From: Anisakis pegreffii
Taxonomy: Eukaryota > Nematoda > Chromadorea > Rhabditida > Anisakidae
Direction of reading: 5' to 3'
Assembly: GCA_035041965.1 (NCBI GenBank)
Contig: JAPYMA010000300.1
Coordinates: 1-64,000 of the forward strand
DNA: 64,000 bases
Shown here in pieces: positions 51,426-63,210 of the stretch. A program made the position numbers and the translations under genes. The notes under the pieces were generated by a model. That model made no database searches, was not told the origin of the DNA, and worked only from the letters and a program-made list of their open reading frames with translations. Every line of letters begins with the position of its first letter. Position 1 is the first letter of the stretch.

Positions 51426-54399
51426 ATGAAATTTCTCCGCGACGTCATCGTCCCGGTATGCTATGAACGAATCCTATGGTCGTCGCACGAAATTATCACT
51501 ATGACTTGATTCCTATTCAAATTATACCTCAGTTAAGTGCATCTAAACGTGAGAATGAGAGTTCTCGCGTTGGCTCAATGCTTATTTTGGTTGATAGAAT
51601 TCGTATTTGATACATTTCTTGAGTAAACTTCTGCTGTGTTCAAGCTATCAGCAGTTTGCAAAGCACTCAAGATGATGTTGGCCTTAAAGAAACTATCAGT
51701 AGTGAATTGCTAAGTCCTATTGGAAAATGCCATAAGGTTGGTTATTTTGTTGAACGGTTTGAAGGGTTGATTAATTCACAAAGCGACTGATTCGGAACGG
51801 GTTAACTTTGACCAGCAGCGCTAATATGATCAATACCTATGGTTTTACATGAACCTTATCGGCCTTGAGTTTGTTGTGTACTATTTGGTTGAAAAGTATA
51901 AGCAAAAATATTTCGGTTTTCTTCATTCTTCCGCAATAGCTTATCGATGAATTCTTTATCATTCAGCGCAGTTAAGCATAACGCCTTTATCACCCGACTA
52001 CGTGCTCAGTCTCTCAATTAATTAACCTTTTCCGTCATATTTCAGTCTAAAGCCTCAGTAGTCATTTTCGACAAGGATGGCACATTGATAAGTTTCGATG
52101 AAATGTGGATACCATGGGCGCAAATCTTCGCCAAATGGTTATGAATTGAAATATTATTCGACATTCATTATTTCATTGTAATAAGAGAATTTCGCTATGC
52201 AGCAGCATGAAACCATGAGGAAGAGATGTAAATTTGAGTGGAACTCTCAAAATAATTTGAAATATGTGATTTAGGAACTTCTCTCTGAGCATTATTCATC
52301 CTAATTATATTTTGAATTTATGTTCAGTTCAGTTTTGAGGCTTTCAGATAACTTATCAGCTAACGTTTCAGTATTGTCGAAAGTACGAAATTAGAGATCA
52401 CCAATGAAATCTATAAGACGCTGAATTATTCTCATGAACTGAAACGAGTGTTACCTGGTTTGTTGGCTCAAGGAACAACAGCCCAAATTCGAGAAGCCCT
52501 AGTACGCTTACTAATTGCACATGGTATATTGCTAAAAGATGCATTGAACGTAAGTAACAACATTGAAAAAGTCACGTTTCCAAGTTTGAAGGTTGTTGTT
52601 GAATTCTATTTCATTCAGATACATTGTTCATTGGAGTAGACATAAAAGGTGATTATCCGTTTGCGATTTCAAACTGTGCCTTTGAGCACTCGTGTATTAC
52701 AATTTGATCGACTAAAATTAAAGTGTACGTTGATTGTCCTGAACCGTGAAAAAAATGTTTTTAAAAGAATGAAGAACGGTTCATGAAAGGCTGGAATGAA
52801 TGGGGATTGCACGGAAAAACTAATATACTGTAGATTACAAATGCAAATATCAGTCTGAGGCATTTATTGAGATGTGATCATGCATCACTCTTGGAGCACT
52901 CTAGCATTACAATTTGGTTCCATCAAACCACCACCCAATGTCAGCTTTTAAATTGTTCATTCCACAATTAAAATAAAACTCTATGAGATTTCTTCAGTCG
53001 TTAACGCGTATTTTCTGACATAACATCTTAGGAAACTCGAATATTATCCTCAATGCAAAAGAGAGCTCGCAGTTCTCTTCAATGCAAAAGACAACTCGCA
53101 CAGTTCTCTTCAAAGATTTCGAACGACGAATGTTAGCTTCAAAATTTCAGTACGTCAATGCAGCGCTAAAAGAAGCCGAACAGGCAACACTATCTATTGT
53201 GAAGGAAACCGCGGATCTGAAGAGACTTTTTGAGGAACTTCGACAGAACGACATAAACATTGCCGTTTGCACTTCTGACAGTCGGTTAGTGAAAGAATCT
53301 GGTTGAGTTAGTTCAAGCTGAATGATTGCTTGCAAGATAGACGATTAAAACAACGAAATTGACATGAATATGGCGCTAATATTTTGATGAGTAACACTGA
53401 ATTAGCGCTCAATAAACAAGCGAAAATGCTTATTGATGACAAAAAAAGTTAATGACATGCAAGCGACATTGATAGATCATGGCTCAAATGAGGTTAGATG
53501 CTTTCGAACTAAAACCATTGCAGATCCGCTACTCTGAGTGCGTTGAAAACGCTTGGAGTCGATCGTTTTGTGAGAATCATAGCATGTGGCGACGATGCTG
53601 GAGCAATACCAAAACCTAATCCGCATAATGCACTCTCGATTTGTCGACAACTCGACATTGATCCTCAGGTCTGAGCTGTGATCCGTTGCTAAAAATCACC
53701 GTCAAAATAGACCGCAGCTGATTGCCAACGCATTCTTGATTCACTTCCTGAACAGTGATTTGATCCAAAGTTTAGCATAAGAATGGCTTTTGCTTACATT
53801 TTGAAAATTTTATTCGTGTTATTGAAACTCATAAGCACCAAATCTTTTCAACTCACTGAACCATGCGGACCTAAATTCGCCTCATCATGACAATGTGCTG
53901 CTGAATCCGTATTGCTGGTATTGTGAAATTTTGATTCTCCGCTAAGCTCGACGAAGAAATGAAACCAGAATGAGAATGCTAAATGCAGGAAGCCGTTGTT
54001 GTTGGTGATACGTTGGCAGATCTGGGTATGGGACGAACGGCTAGGCTTGGATGTACTGTAGGTGTATTGTCCGGTGTGTGTGGACGTGAACATCTTTCGT
54101 CATATGCCGATTTCATCGTAAGTAGATGATGTCCGTGTAAACACTTGATGAATCGATGGTTTTCTGTCAGATCTTATGAGTTCACTTATTTCATGAAAGT
54201 TTTCATTTTTACTCAGAATCATCTCAATAACTTCAAGTATGTCGCTTCGATGCTATCAGTAGCAAGCAGCATCAAAACTTTTAATCGCTTAGTTTTTAAA
54301 CTTCAACACGTTTCACTTCAGATTCCTGATGTGGGCAAGTTAATGCCTATCGTCCTCAACATGCCACCGAACGACGCTACCAAGCCATCTACGAGATGA
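51426..54399 (+). CDS. HAD-superfamily phosphatase (phosphoglycolate phosphatase-like)
   Basis: Hydrolase of the haloacid dehalogenase superfamily, expected to remove phosphate from small metabolites using an aspartyl-phosphate intermediate and Mg2+. Exons: 51426-51455, 52046-52137, 52372-52549, 53151-53284, 53524-53668, 53989-54117, 54322-54399; 261 residues, all phases agree. Motif I is VIFDKDGTL (Asp19 nucleophile, Asp21 acid/base), motif II is AVCTSDS (Thr141), motif III is Lys175 in IPKPNP, and motif IV is [12 protein letters not shown] (Asp200, Asp204). A helical cap lies between motifs I and II. TTTCAG lies 46 bases before the ATG. A poly(A) signal AATAAA follows near 54488. An open stretch at 54533-54591 behind CTACAG could be an alternative last exon. 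Substrate unknown. Confidence 0.88.
53050..53112 (+). repeat. short tandem direct repeat in HAD intron 3
   Basis: Two adjacent copies of about 30 bp share TCAATGCAAAAGA and CAGTTCTCTTC, immediately upstream of exon 4. Confidence 0.85.
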
Positions 54400-54846
54400 C
54401 TATTGAACTTATTCCATTAGTTCTTATGTAACACTTTGTGAATGAATCTCATTTTCCCCAATATCATTCATCTACATTGAATTTGTAATAAATAAATATT
54501 TGGCTGATGTGTTGTTCTACAGTGGATTGGCCAGGATTTGTACAAGGGAAAGCGAGGTGCGCAAGATGATCTGATCCCAAAATATTGTTGATCAGTGTCA
54601 CTAAATGCATCCATCATAAATCTTAGTAGCTGCTAATGGAACTCAGCTATGCATTTCTTTAATCCATTATACTCCAAGAAAGAATATTTTGCATATTAGA
54701 AGAATAAGACCTGAAATGGAAACGTAAGACAAATGATGTCCATAGGCAAATTTTGCATTAGTTCATGCTCAGTTTGAAAGTAATTTGTTTAACATTTGGA
54801 ACATTGTTTAACATTTTAGCCGTACTAACCGGACTGACCAAACCAA

Positions 54847-55431
54847 ATGGATTCTGAGATCGGTGCGTATCGTCCGACTTATTTTCATTTGCGATTGATG
54901 TTCAACGGTTCGGGTGATGGCCAGTGGACAATTCCTGAGGACGACATTCTTGTAAGCCTTCTTATTCATACAGTTCGTTGGTGCTCTGATTGGGCACTTG
55001 TAATTATTCTGAAATTATTCAAAACTTTTTGCGTTTAAAACGATGCAATGCGACAACTGAATAATTACAGAAGTTTATTCAGTTGTTCTTGGTTATTTGG
55101 ATGTTAGCTTTTCAAAAATATCGGAAGAAAATCTTCGCTGATATTGCGAGTGAATTGCGACAATTTATAGATCATTCCTGACAGCATGACTGATCAAGAG
55201 CAAAACAGAAGCGAAGACGATTTGATGCCCTTTGAAAGAATTGATCGTACCCCACCGACTAGGCGTCCTCGACAACCCACATTTCTGCAGCCTCAGTTCG
55301 GCGAATCGCCTGAATATCATCGTGCTAGAGCGATGCTCAGGGATGAATTTAGAGAGAGGCGATTGCATCGACTCAGAGATCTTCTTATTCAGCTTTCACC
55401 AACCACATTTACGAATCCGAGAAGTCGATGA
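54847..55431 (+). CDS. small uncharacterised protein, 121 residues
   Basis: Two exons, 54847-54951 and 55171-55431, joined in phase 0 (CTT|GTAAGC donor, TTTATAG acceptor). No family recognised. The N-terminal third has a GSGDGQW turn region and an acidic EDD stretch. The C-terminal part is proline/arginine-rich (TPPTRRPRQPT) followed by a strongly basic amphipathic helix (RAMLRDEFRERRLHRLRDLL). There is no signal peptide or membrane segment, so it is probably intracellular. An ACATTTTAG site lies 28 bases before the ATG and the gene follows the HAD gene by about 450 bp on the same strand. A trans-spliced two-gene operon is therefore possible. AATAAA at 55596 fits its 3' end. Confidence 0.65.
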
Positions 55432-56337
55432 TAGACGCTTGGCATCCGCTTCGAACTTATACTGTTGCAGGTGTATCTGATTTTCAACAAATTACTGATG
55501 CAACTATTTCCTTATGGTTTTTTCGACAAATTTGATTTGAATCTGAGAATTCTGAGCGGCTCTTCCATTATCGGTTGTTTTTATGTGCGTAATCGAATAA
55601 AGATTTATTTCCTGGGCTCTTTGTGTTACACGCTTTGATACTCATTTGGTTTTGTGACTTGTTGAGTGTGTCTTCCGTGGTATTATCAAGTACTTTACAC
55701 CCGAACTAAGTAACTGCTGGTACATTGTCACTTTGAAGAAAAGTGAATTTACAGACTGATGTTGGGTTTTAGAGACGAATTTCATTCTGCATATATTGGC
55801 AAAACGTTTTGAATCGTATAGTGCGCAAACTTTCTGTTCCATAACAAGTTTTCGATCATGAATAAGGGACAAGAACTCAGTCGAACTTAACCCTGTTCAA
55901 ATCTGAGTGTGCATTTGCATGCAATACGCGTTTCTGGATGTTTAGTCCTGAAAAAGTAGTGCCAAACCACGAGCGTGTTATCGTGTGGTTGAGTGGACGC
56001 CATATCTTGTGAACTTTGTGTTGTGAGCGTATCAGGTTCTCTGTGAATCCTCAATTGCATTCGTTTTTTTTTTTTTGGAAATAATTTCTTTGTTCCGTGG
56101 AAATTGCATTATTCGATAACATTTTACGCAACAATAACAATCAAATATACAATTGCACATCATCATTATCACAAGCAGTTCTCTTTTTTTTTGGAATATA
56201 CACACATACATCCTCAAAACTGTGCACATTAACGGCATCCATGAAACAATCAATGAATTCAAATTATAACACATTCTTCTTTGGATTCTCGTTGTTCAAA
56301 ATGAGCGAACAAACAGAAAAAGTCGTCACTAAGACAT
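55432..56337. other. convergent intergenic region
   Basis: 3' flank of the small plus gene and of the minus membrane-protein gene. It includes T-runs near 56064 and 56184. No gene seen. Confidence 0.5.
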
Positions 56338-58425
56338 TCACGATGTATTTATCGAAGGATTCTCTAGAATAGTCACTTCTCTTGTTGGTGGTTCGCGGTA
56401 ACTATCCAGGGTATCCTGCAATTTGATAACTTTACAAAATATCACGCCAATACAATAAACCATTTGTATGGAGTGTAAAAAGTTGAATGGGAGAATTGAA
56501 TCATTCTAAAAGCAAATTTAGCCAATTGTTACACACCGTAGTCCCTGTAGTGCTACCAGAGCGGTTTTTTTGTTTCTTTCTGGTGAAGTGTTTGATAAGG
56601 TGAGGTCGACGAGAAACTTTTTTGTTCGCTTCATCGATTCGTTTGGCCATTTTGATCGCATCTTTAGGCAACTGAAATTGTGGATGTTCATGGGATCTGA
56701 GTCTGAAAGCGCCATCGGATTGTGAATACGGCAGAAGTGTTCAAAACTTGATTACATGCTAGCATTAGCAATAGATATTAATTATAGCATACTTAACAGT
56801 GAATATAGCCATTATGTCTTGACTTCGAGTTTGAATTCATTTAAGATCAAGTAAATCTGAGATTAAATTTGTTCTTGTCACGGTTTTCTTTCGTTGTTTT
56901 CGATTCGTTAACAGTCATCATTAGGAACGAACAGGTGAGCTTTCCGTTAGTGAATATTCCGTTTTTGTGCTTTGTTCCGAGATCATCGCGTTTCTCGTCG
57001 AACCAGTTGCATTTCGTTGTACTTTCCCAGCCATACACCCAAACCTATCGATCAGAATGCCGATTCCTATTCCAGTACCGATCATAAATATTGTGTGCAT
57101 AACAGTGATAACGATAGCGTTCGTCGTTGAGATACAAAATCCTTAAAACGAGGGCAACATCTTAACGGAATGTTGTCGCTTTCTCATTCCCATAATTCCA
57201 TGTGTTTCATATTTACATGTTATCGGTTTTCGAGTTCGTTTCCATCACTTAAAAATCAGCGCGAAAGGCATGATTGTTAATAGAAATTTGGGAAACGAAT
57301 AGAAGTTTGTCGAGTACAGCTGAATGTCATTCTACCGTTATTGTGGTCATCTTTAAGCTTTGAATCTGCAATTTCAGGGTTATTATAATCTTGCAAAACA
57401 CCCTTGTCGAATACGTCGTCGTCATTGCAAAACGCCAGTACTGTCAATGCGTTCGCAGAAAGTCTCATCGTGTTTACACGGCAATAGATTCTTTCTTTTA
57501 TCGTTCCTTTTGAGTGAGTCAACTGAATGAATATTTGATGTCAAGAAATGTTAAATGAAGTCCAGTTTTACAGGTTGATTAACACAATGTCCCCATGAAT
57601 ACCAAGCAATTGTACTCTTCAGTGCAAAGTAGTAACTGTCATCAGGAAAATAAATTGCCTCAATCTGAGCGTATATTCATCTATATTCCTTAGCCGTTAA
57701 ACAGTTATTCCAATATGAACATTTCTTAGGATTAGTCAAAATCAATAATGTTCCTGTTCCATACTTTTCACTAACTGTCCAACCTGCTTTGTTTCCCTGC
57801 CCAGTTGTCTGGTTCCGTTCTCTTCTGTACATCCTTTATTGAAAGTATTCTGTTTTATTTTTGCTAACGGAGCAGGAAGAGAACACTTTCATTGAAGCAG
57901 AAACACCGCTAATCAGAATTGCCTTGAAGATGATTTGAAGTTGTCCAAATTGTTGACCTTTTTTACGATTTGCTGAGCGCTTGACACGAAAAATGCGTGA
58001 AATGGCTGCTTTGCAATTGTTATTTCTCGATGTCGAAAGGAAAACAGTCCCAAATACGTAATGATTATCAGAGCGTTAGCACATCGAAATCGCTCTTTTT
58101 GCACGAACAATGTTAGTGAATCGCCCTTGAGAAGAAGTCTTTGATTTCGACAGCTGAACGCATCGATTTGTTCGAGTTCAGTCATCTGTAAATTCTTCAC
58201 TGCATTTCCGCGTTTCCGATGTGCACGGTTGGACGTATCCAACGCGCTGTCCATAAATTACTGATCGATGAATTGATTGGTAACGGATTCGTGAGAACAA
58301 AATAAGAGATTTCATCTTACAGAAGCTTTACGATTCAGTCTGAATATGATGAAGTCTTCGTTTTGTTGAGCGACTTCTTCGCTGACTAGAACAAGCATGA
58401 AGAGACGCAAGAACCGCCGCATCAT
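56338..58425 (-). CDS. putative type I membrane protein, partly resolved
   Basis: Minus-strand exons that fit one transcript: 58425-58321 (signal peptide, MRRFLRLFMLVLVSEEVA), 58185 to about 57975, 57664-57572, 57522-57297, 57141 to about 56930, 56671-56537 and 56415-56338. The coding stretch around 57835-57700 (including GWTVSEKYGTGTLLILTNP) must also belong but its borders are unresolved. The extracellular part has paired cysteines and a late segment ending NNGRMTFSCTR, faintly like DOMON-type domains. A single transmembrane segment (ITVMHTIFMIGTGIGIGILI) follows, then a basic cytoplasmic tail. A stop at 56921 would end one form; an ACCT|GTTCGT donor just before it joins in phase to the two last exons and gives a longer tail. 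No firm family call. Confidence 0.4.
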
Positions 58426-58642
58426 GCAAAACCGTAACCAATGAATGAACCATAAATCTCATCAGGATCATTCAACAATCGTCAAGTAAATAATTTTCGC
58501 TTATTGCGACGAATATGGAAATTCGGCCAAGCAGTGAGGTAATTAGTTGTGTGCACGGCAAATCTCGGATGTTCATCTGTCGAAAATTGAGTGAGTTGTG
58601 GCGGTCGAGTGCGTGATACTACTCGATCTGTGAGCAGATCGA
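58426..58642. promoter_or_regulatory. shared divergent promoter region
   Basis: Only 217 bp separate the start codons of the minus membrane-protein gene and the plus kinase gene. Any promoter elements of the two must overlap here, unless each has untranslated upstream exons. No specific motif is identified. Confidence 0.4.
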
Positions 58643-61634
58643 ATGCCTGAAGGTGACCGCTAATTCACTTTGTTTCACTGTGCTTATCTCAGCTCACCTT
58701 TTCGGATTCTTTCGTGATGTTCAAGTGTCGTTAAGGAGATTCGCCACGAGTAGTGACTCTCGAAGAGGGAACGTCACTGTGCACATGGACAGTTGTACGA
58801 AAGCTCGGCGAAGGAGGTTTTGGTGCAGTTTATTTGGTAAATTAGTTGGTTTTCATCACAATGGAGACGATTAGGGCATTCGACGACAACTAATATCAGT
58901 CACATAAGTGAACCTTATCTAGGTGAAGGATCAGAAGAATGCCGAATTTGCGTTGAAAGCAGAAGCAGCCGATCAGTCTGTCAAGGTGCTTCATCTCGTA
59001 CTATGAGTCGAAGTTCCATCTCAATACCTGCCATCACTATGAAGTGTTCAATTGAAGTTCAAACATTCTTTTGAGATACTGAAACTGTTTCCTGCTTCTA
59101 AAATTTTCAGTTTTGTTCAGAAAACTGAAAATTCCCAGCATTTAGGTATTGAAAATGGAGGTTTTTGTGTTAAAGGAATTGAAAAACTGGAATGCAACAC
59201 ACTTTTGCAACATATTCGATAGTGGGCAATACGGAAACATCAATTACATAGTTATGACTTTAGTCGGTTCATCACTACAGGTAATTAGTTCATTTTAAAA
59301 CAACAACACTATCAATAGGAATTTTTAATTACCGATAATATCATACAAGTCAGTATGTGCTAAACTGTTAGGTTTGAGCTCGTAGAATTGTTTCGAAACA
59401 CCCTAAACCAGTGGTTCCCACGTTCGGGTGCTTCATTACCCTTTTGCTTCATTAACCAGTGAACTGGTAGGCAGTTGTACCCCCTCCTCCCCCCCTCCTC
59501 CTCCTCCTCCTCCCTATTAAATATGGAAATCGCACATATTATGTTCAGATAACCGTTACTTTCAATCTTAGTAGCACGTCCATGATGGTAATCGACATCG
59601 CTGGGCCTTCTGTTAGATCGTTGAGTTCCTTAGTATTGCAATGGATTGTGATTGCATGAAGTGCTATTGTCTATGACACGCTCACTTCAAACTGATTTAG
59701 ATGAATTCTCATTCTTTTCGGACGTGTTGTATTCACTCTCATAGCTATTGCATGCGAATATCATTCTCTTGATGAGTTTTTATCATTCACTTCGTTTCAT
59801 TTCACTTCACAGTTCGAATCGATTTCTTATTCTGTAGCATATACTATTTACTGGATGCGTTGACGAGTGTTGACAGCCGAAATCAACAATACAACAATTG
59901 AATTGAATTGCTCAACAACGTTCGACAGTCAAATTATCAATTATAGAGTGTGTTTGATAGAATGAGAATTTGACTTTAATTGTTGAGTGAAATGAATGAG
60001 AAATTGGCAGAAGAGAACACTTTTGGTGATAAAAGTTATGAGAGCGATTGTAACAGCCAGGAAAAGAATGAAAACCCTGCTAAAACGGCATTTAAAGACA
60101 CATGGACACAATTTCAACGTTGCCATCAACTAACCGCATTTACATATCCGAAATGAAAAGCACCACCACAACGACGTTCTATCATAGCATCACAACTGCA
60201 CTAAATACTAATTTTCCCACTCCTTCATTACCCATTGACACCTCCAAATAACACAAAATGGGTAATTTCACCCCTATGAGAACCACTGCCTTAAATGAAG
60301 TAATTTGATACATTATTGGAGAGCGCTTCATTTTTTGATTGTTATTCATTCATTTGATAATTTCGACATACGACCATTCATCATCACCCATTTTTCACTT
60401 TGAAAGGAGTTACGAAAAGCGAACACTGACAAAGGCAATAAACAAGAGCGCTTCACACTCGGATGTGCGATATCCGTTGGTGTGAAATGCCTTGAAGCCA
60501 TTGAAGAACTGCACGGAGTCGGGTTAGCTTCTCATTTGCTTTCAATTCCATTTTGATTGCTGTGTTCATTCCATCAAACGTGCAGTCCAACAAATGTTTT
60601 GGCATTGTCTACAATGGTTTCACTGCATTTCACTTGATTCATGTTCAGTTTGAGTTTGCCTTCGAATACAACCGCTGCCATTGGATCACTTTACAATAGA
60701 GACAGGAAGGAATATCTGGATAGGAAGTGATGTTTTTAAGGTATCTCCACAGAGATATTAAGCCAGCCAACTATGCTATAGATAAACGAGATTTGAGAAA
60801 GATATATTTACTGGATTTGGGTTTGTGTCGTAAATATGTTAGTCGGAATGGGGAGATACGAGCACCTAGATGGGCGGCTGGCTTCCGAGGAACAATTCGG
60901 TGAGTTTGATTGGATGGTATTTTTCGCCAAAAGAATTTGATATTTACTTGACTTTAAACTTTAGATAAGTTATTGAAATTCAGATATGCCGCACTCAGTT
61001 GTCATATATCACGGGAGCAATGCAGGAAAGATGATTTGGAATCGTGGCTCTATCAACAGGTCTGCTGATGACGCGCAGTGCTTTGCAGTGATTCCGCTTA
61101 TTCAGATGCTTGAAATTGTTTAACTGTAACTTATTTTATGGAACAGCAGCAAATTCAGAAATTGGATACAGAGAGGGTTTGATCTTGAACAAAATTGGTT
61201 TGATCTTGACTTTGAACGAGTTTTGAAGGTGGAGTTGACAACCGGGAATCTACCGTGGAAGTGCCTGGAACAAGACAAAAAGCTAGTAGCTCAGAGCAAA
61301 GAAAAATGTCGGACAACGAGTTCAGCTGAGCTATTCAAAGATTCTCCAGTGGAATACAGTGCGATTCTGAAGTATATTGATTCTCTAAGGTGAAATTGAC
61401 TCTATCCTAGTCAAGTGTAATTCGGTTACTAATTCCCAATTTTAAGGTTACCATTAAGCTATGTTCTGTTCAAATCATCATTATTGCATTTAAAACTGTC
61501 TGGGAGTTGCATTGAATTTTTTGTCATTTTGCAGTTATTACGCAACACCAGACTATCGCAAGATGAAAACGCTCATGCAGAATGCACTCGTGAATAATAA
61601 CGTGAAAGAGTATCCGTATGATTGGGAAAGTTGA
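58643..61634 (+). CDS. casein kinase 1/TTBK-like protein kinase
   Basis: Serine/threonine kinase of the nematode-expanded tau-tubulin-kinase-like group. Exons: 58643-58652, 58736-58836, 58923-58985, 59146-59280, 60407-60522, 60741-60899, 60984-61059, 61229-61389, 61535-61634; 306 residues, all phases agree. The P-loop is LGEGGFGAVY (residues 27-36), the ATP lysine is Lys49 in FALKAEA, and the catalytic loop is LHRDIKPANY (Asp147). The metal motif is DLG (167-169) instead of DFG, and GTIRYAALSCH is the CK1/TTBK-specific substrate segment. The protein ends right after the kinase fold. Exon 1 encodes just MPEG. Exons 2, 5, 6 and 8 use AAG acceptors. Intron 4 is 1.1 kb because hAT-like copy C sits in it. 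AATAAA near 61901. Related worm kinases are often germline or sperm expressed. Confidence 0.92.
59409..60288 (+). mobile_element. non-autonomous hAT-like element, copy C, inside kinase intron 4
   Basis: 880 bp from CAGTGGTTCCCACG to GAGAACCACTG. Flanks CCCTAAAC (59401-59408) and CCTTAAAT (60289-60296) match at 6 of 8, an aged eight-base target duplication. It is collinear with copy A and inverted relative to copy B. It contains a C/T-rich run (about 59488-59513) and subterminal inverted segments around CTCTCATAGCTATTGCATGC. No transposase. Confidence 0.85.
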
Positions 61635-62104
61635 TTCACTGAAGTGAATCTCACTTGTGTTTTGTTCTGACTGAATGGAACCTCTGCCTAGTTGGCGTAT
61701 TCATTCGTTGATTCAACGTTTTCAAGTTGTTTCCAGGAAATTTTTGCTTTTTCGGCATCGTGTGGCAAATTTTTTTACATTTTATATTGTCATGACAGCT
61801 TACGTGTAAATTGTACGAAATTCTTTTGGAGTGCATTATGTTGATGTCCGTTTGGAACTGTTTTCAGTACGTTTCATGTTTTATCACTCTCTTATTCTTT
61901 AATAAAAATGTTTATTGGTTCAATCAAAACAGTTAACTGCTTGCTTGTATTTTTATTCCAAAAAATCGCACTAAATTGACTAACGGTATCTGTAGTGGAA
62001 CTGTGATATTGCATTATATCAGAAGAGATAAAAGAGATCCCAAATGGGTTTTAGGGAGGTAATTGAACTGTCATTCATTGATGACATAGCATGCCAGAAG
62101 ATCG
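61635..62104. other. convergent intergenic region
   Basis: 3' flanks of the kinase gene (AATAAA near 61901) and of the minus gene that ends at 62105. No gene seen. Confidence 0.5.
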
Positions 62105-63157
62105 TTAGCGATTATGTCCTTTGATTAGAGGTTCGTCGAGAAATGTATCTGTCAGATCCAATATAAACACATGCTCATCCCGTTGTGGTTCCATTTCTTC
62201 CAGTGTCACGTAACGATACGTATTATAAGCTAACTCTTCTACACGACAATCGTTGCTTTTGATTCGATCTCTTAGCAGAAACAATCGTCCAAAAGTATGA
62301 TTCCTGCAAATTCATCTGTATATCACCACAATTCCATCATTTCATCAATACTTTACGTTTAATTTATCAATGCACACCTGTTCTATTCAACCTTACATCA
62401 AGTTGGTTTGGTTACCCACCTCTATCCGGCCAATTTTATCTGGTGACTGGCAAATTTAGAAAAATACCAGTTGAAGATGTCTGGATGTAGAAGATCCGAT
62501 CTTGAGCATTCACTGAACTCGTAATATGGAAACACTTACGCAAGTGGTATTGTGCTATTTCGAAGCAGTAATCGGAGTGTGTCAAGGATAGTGATAACGC
62601 TTTTTGTTTTGGCATTGAACAGCTTCTCTTGGAGTTTACCATCGGAACGAAAATGTCTTAAATAGAGTTTCACATCCACCAAACGATTATAATCCTTCAA
62701 TTTTGGAGCATTGTGTTCGCTCTGAAATTCAATCACATTACCAAACGGGCTTTGTAATAACGAACACATCGGTAAAACACTCTCAGAATATCCAACTAGG
62801 ATGATATCAAATACAATAAGCTAACGAAAAATCGAATTTTCAGTTCTTATTTCTTTTCATCAGTCACTATTTTGTGACAGATTCAAAGTCGTTGATGATA
62901 ATTCTCATCTTGTGGTGGACCTCCTCAAAAACACAGCCACAGAACGATGGAAGTATGCGATTAGAACAGAGAAATTTGTAGGCAACATAAAATCTTACAC
63001 GAACGGAACAATGAGAGCTTTGATCACTTGAGCTTTTTGCTATTGGTGGCGTATAACAGTTCACTGAAAGATCTTTTCACTGAATCGACGACTACTTTAC
63101 CTAGAAACATTTCATTTCCCAACAATAACATACGGTATTCCTCCACTCTAGGCGACT
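62105..63157 (-). CDS. unrecognised multi-exon gene (5' end not found)
   Basis: Exons in transcript order that join in phase: about 63157-63104 (SPRVEEYRMLLLGNEMFL), 63069-62998 (CYTPPIAKSSSDQS), about 62929-62883 (behind a TTTTTGAG acceptor), 62820-62540 and 62303-62105, ending in TAA. The last two exons are the most convincing: a hydrophobic start (LIVFDIILVGYSESVLP), then DVKLYLRHFRSDGKLQEKLF and, across the junction, NHTFGRLFLLRDRIKSND, with an acidic C-terminus. There is no motif I can assign. It has mixed alpha/beta character and no clear signal peptide. The first exon is not visible; the lysine-rich exon at 63358-63211 might splice onto it but is more likely separate. Confidence 0.5.
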
Positions 63158-63210
63158 GAATTGAAGAAAACGAAAAATTTTAGCAATCGCTTTTAATGTT
63201 TAAGATGCGA

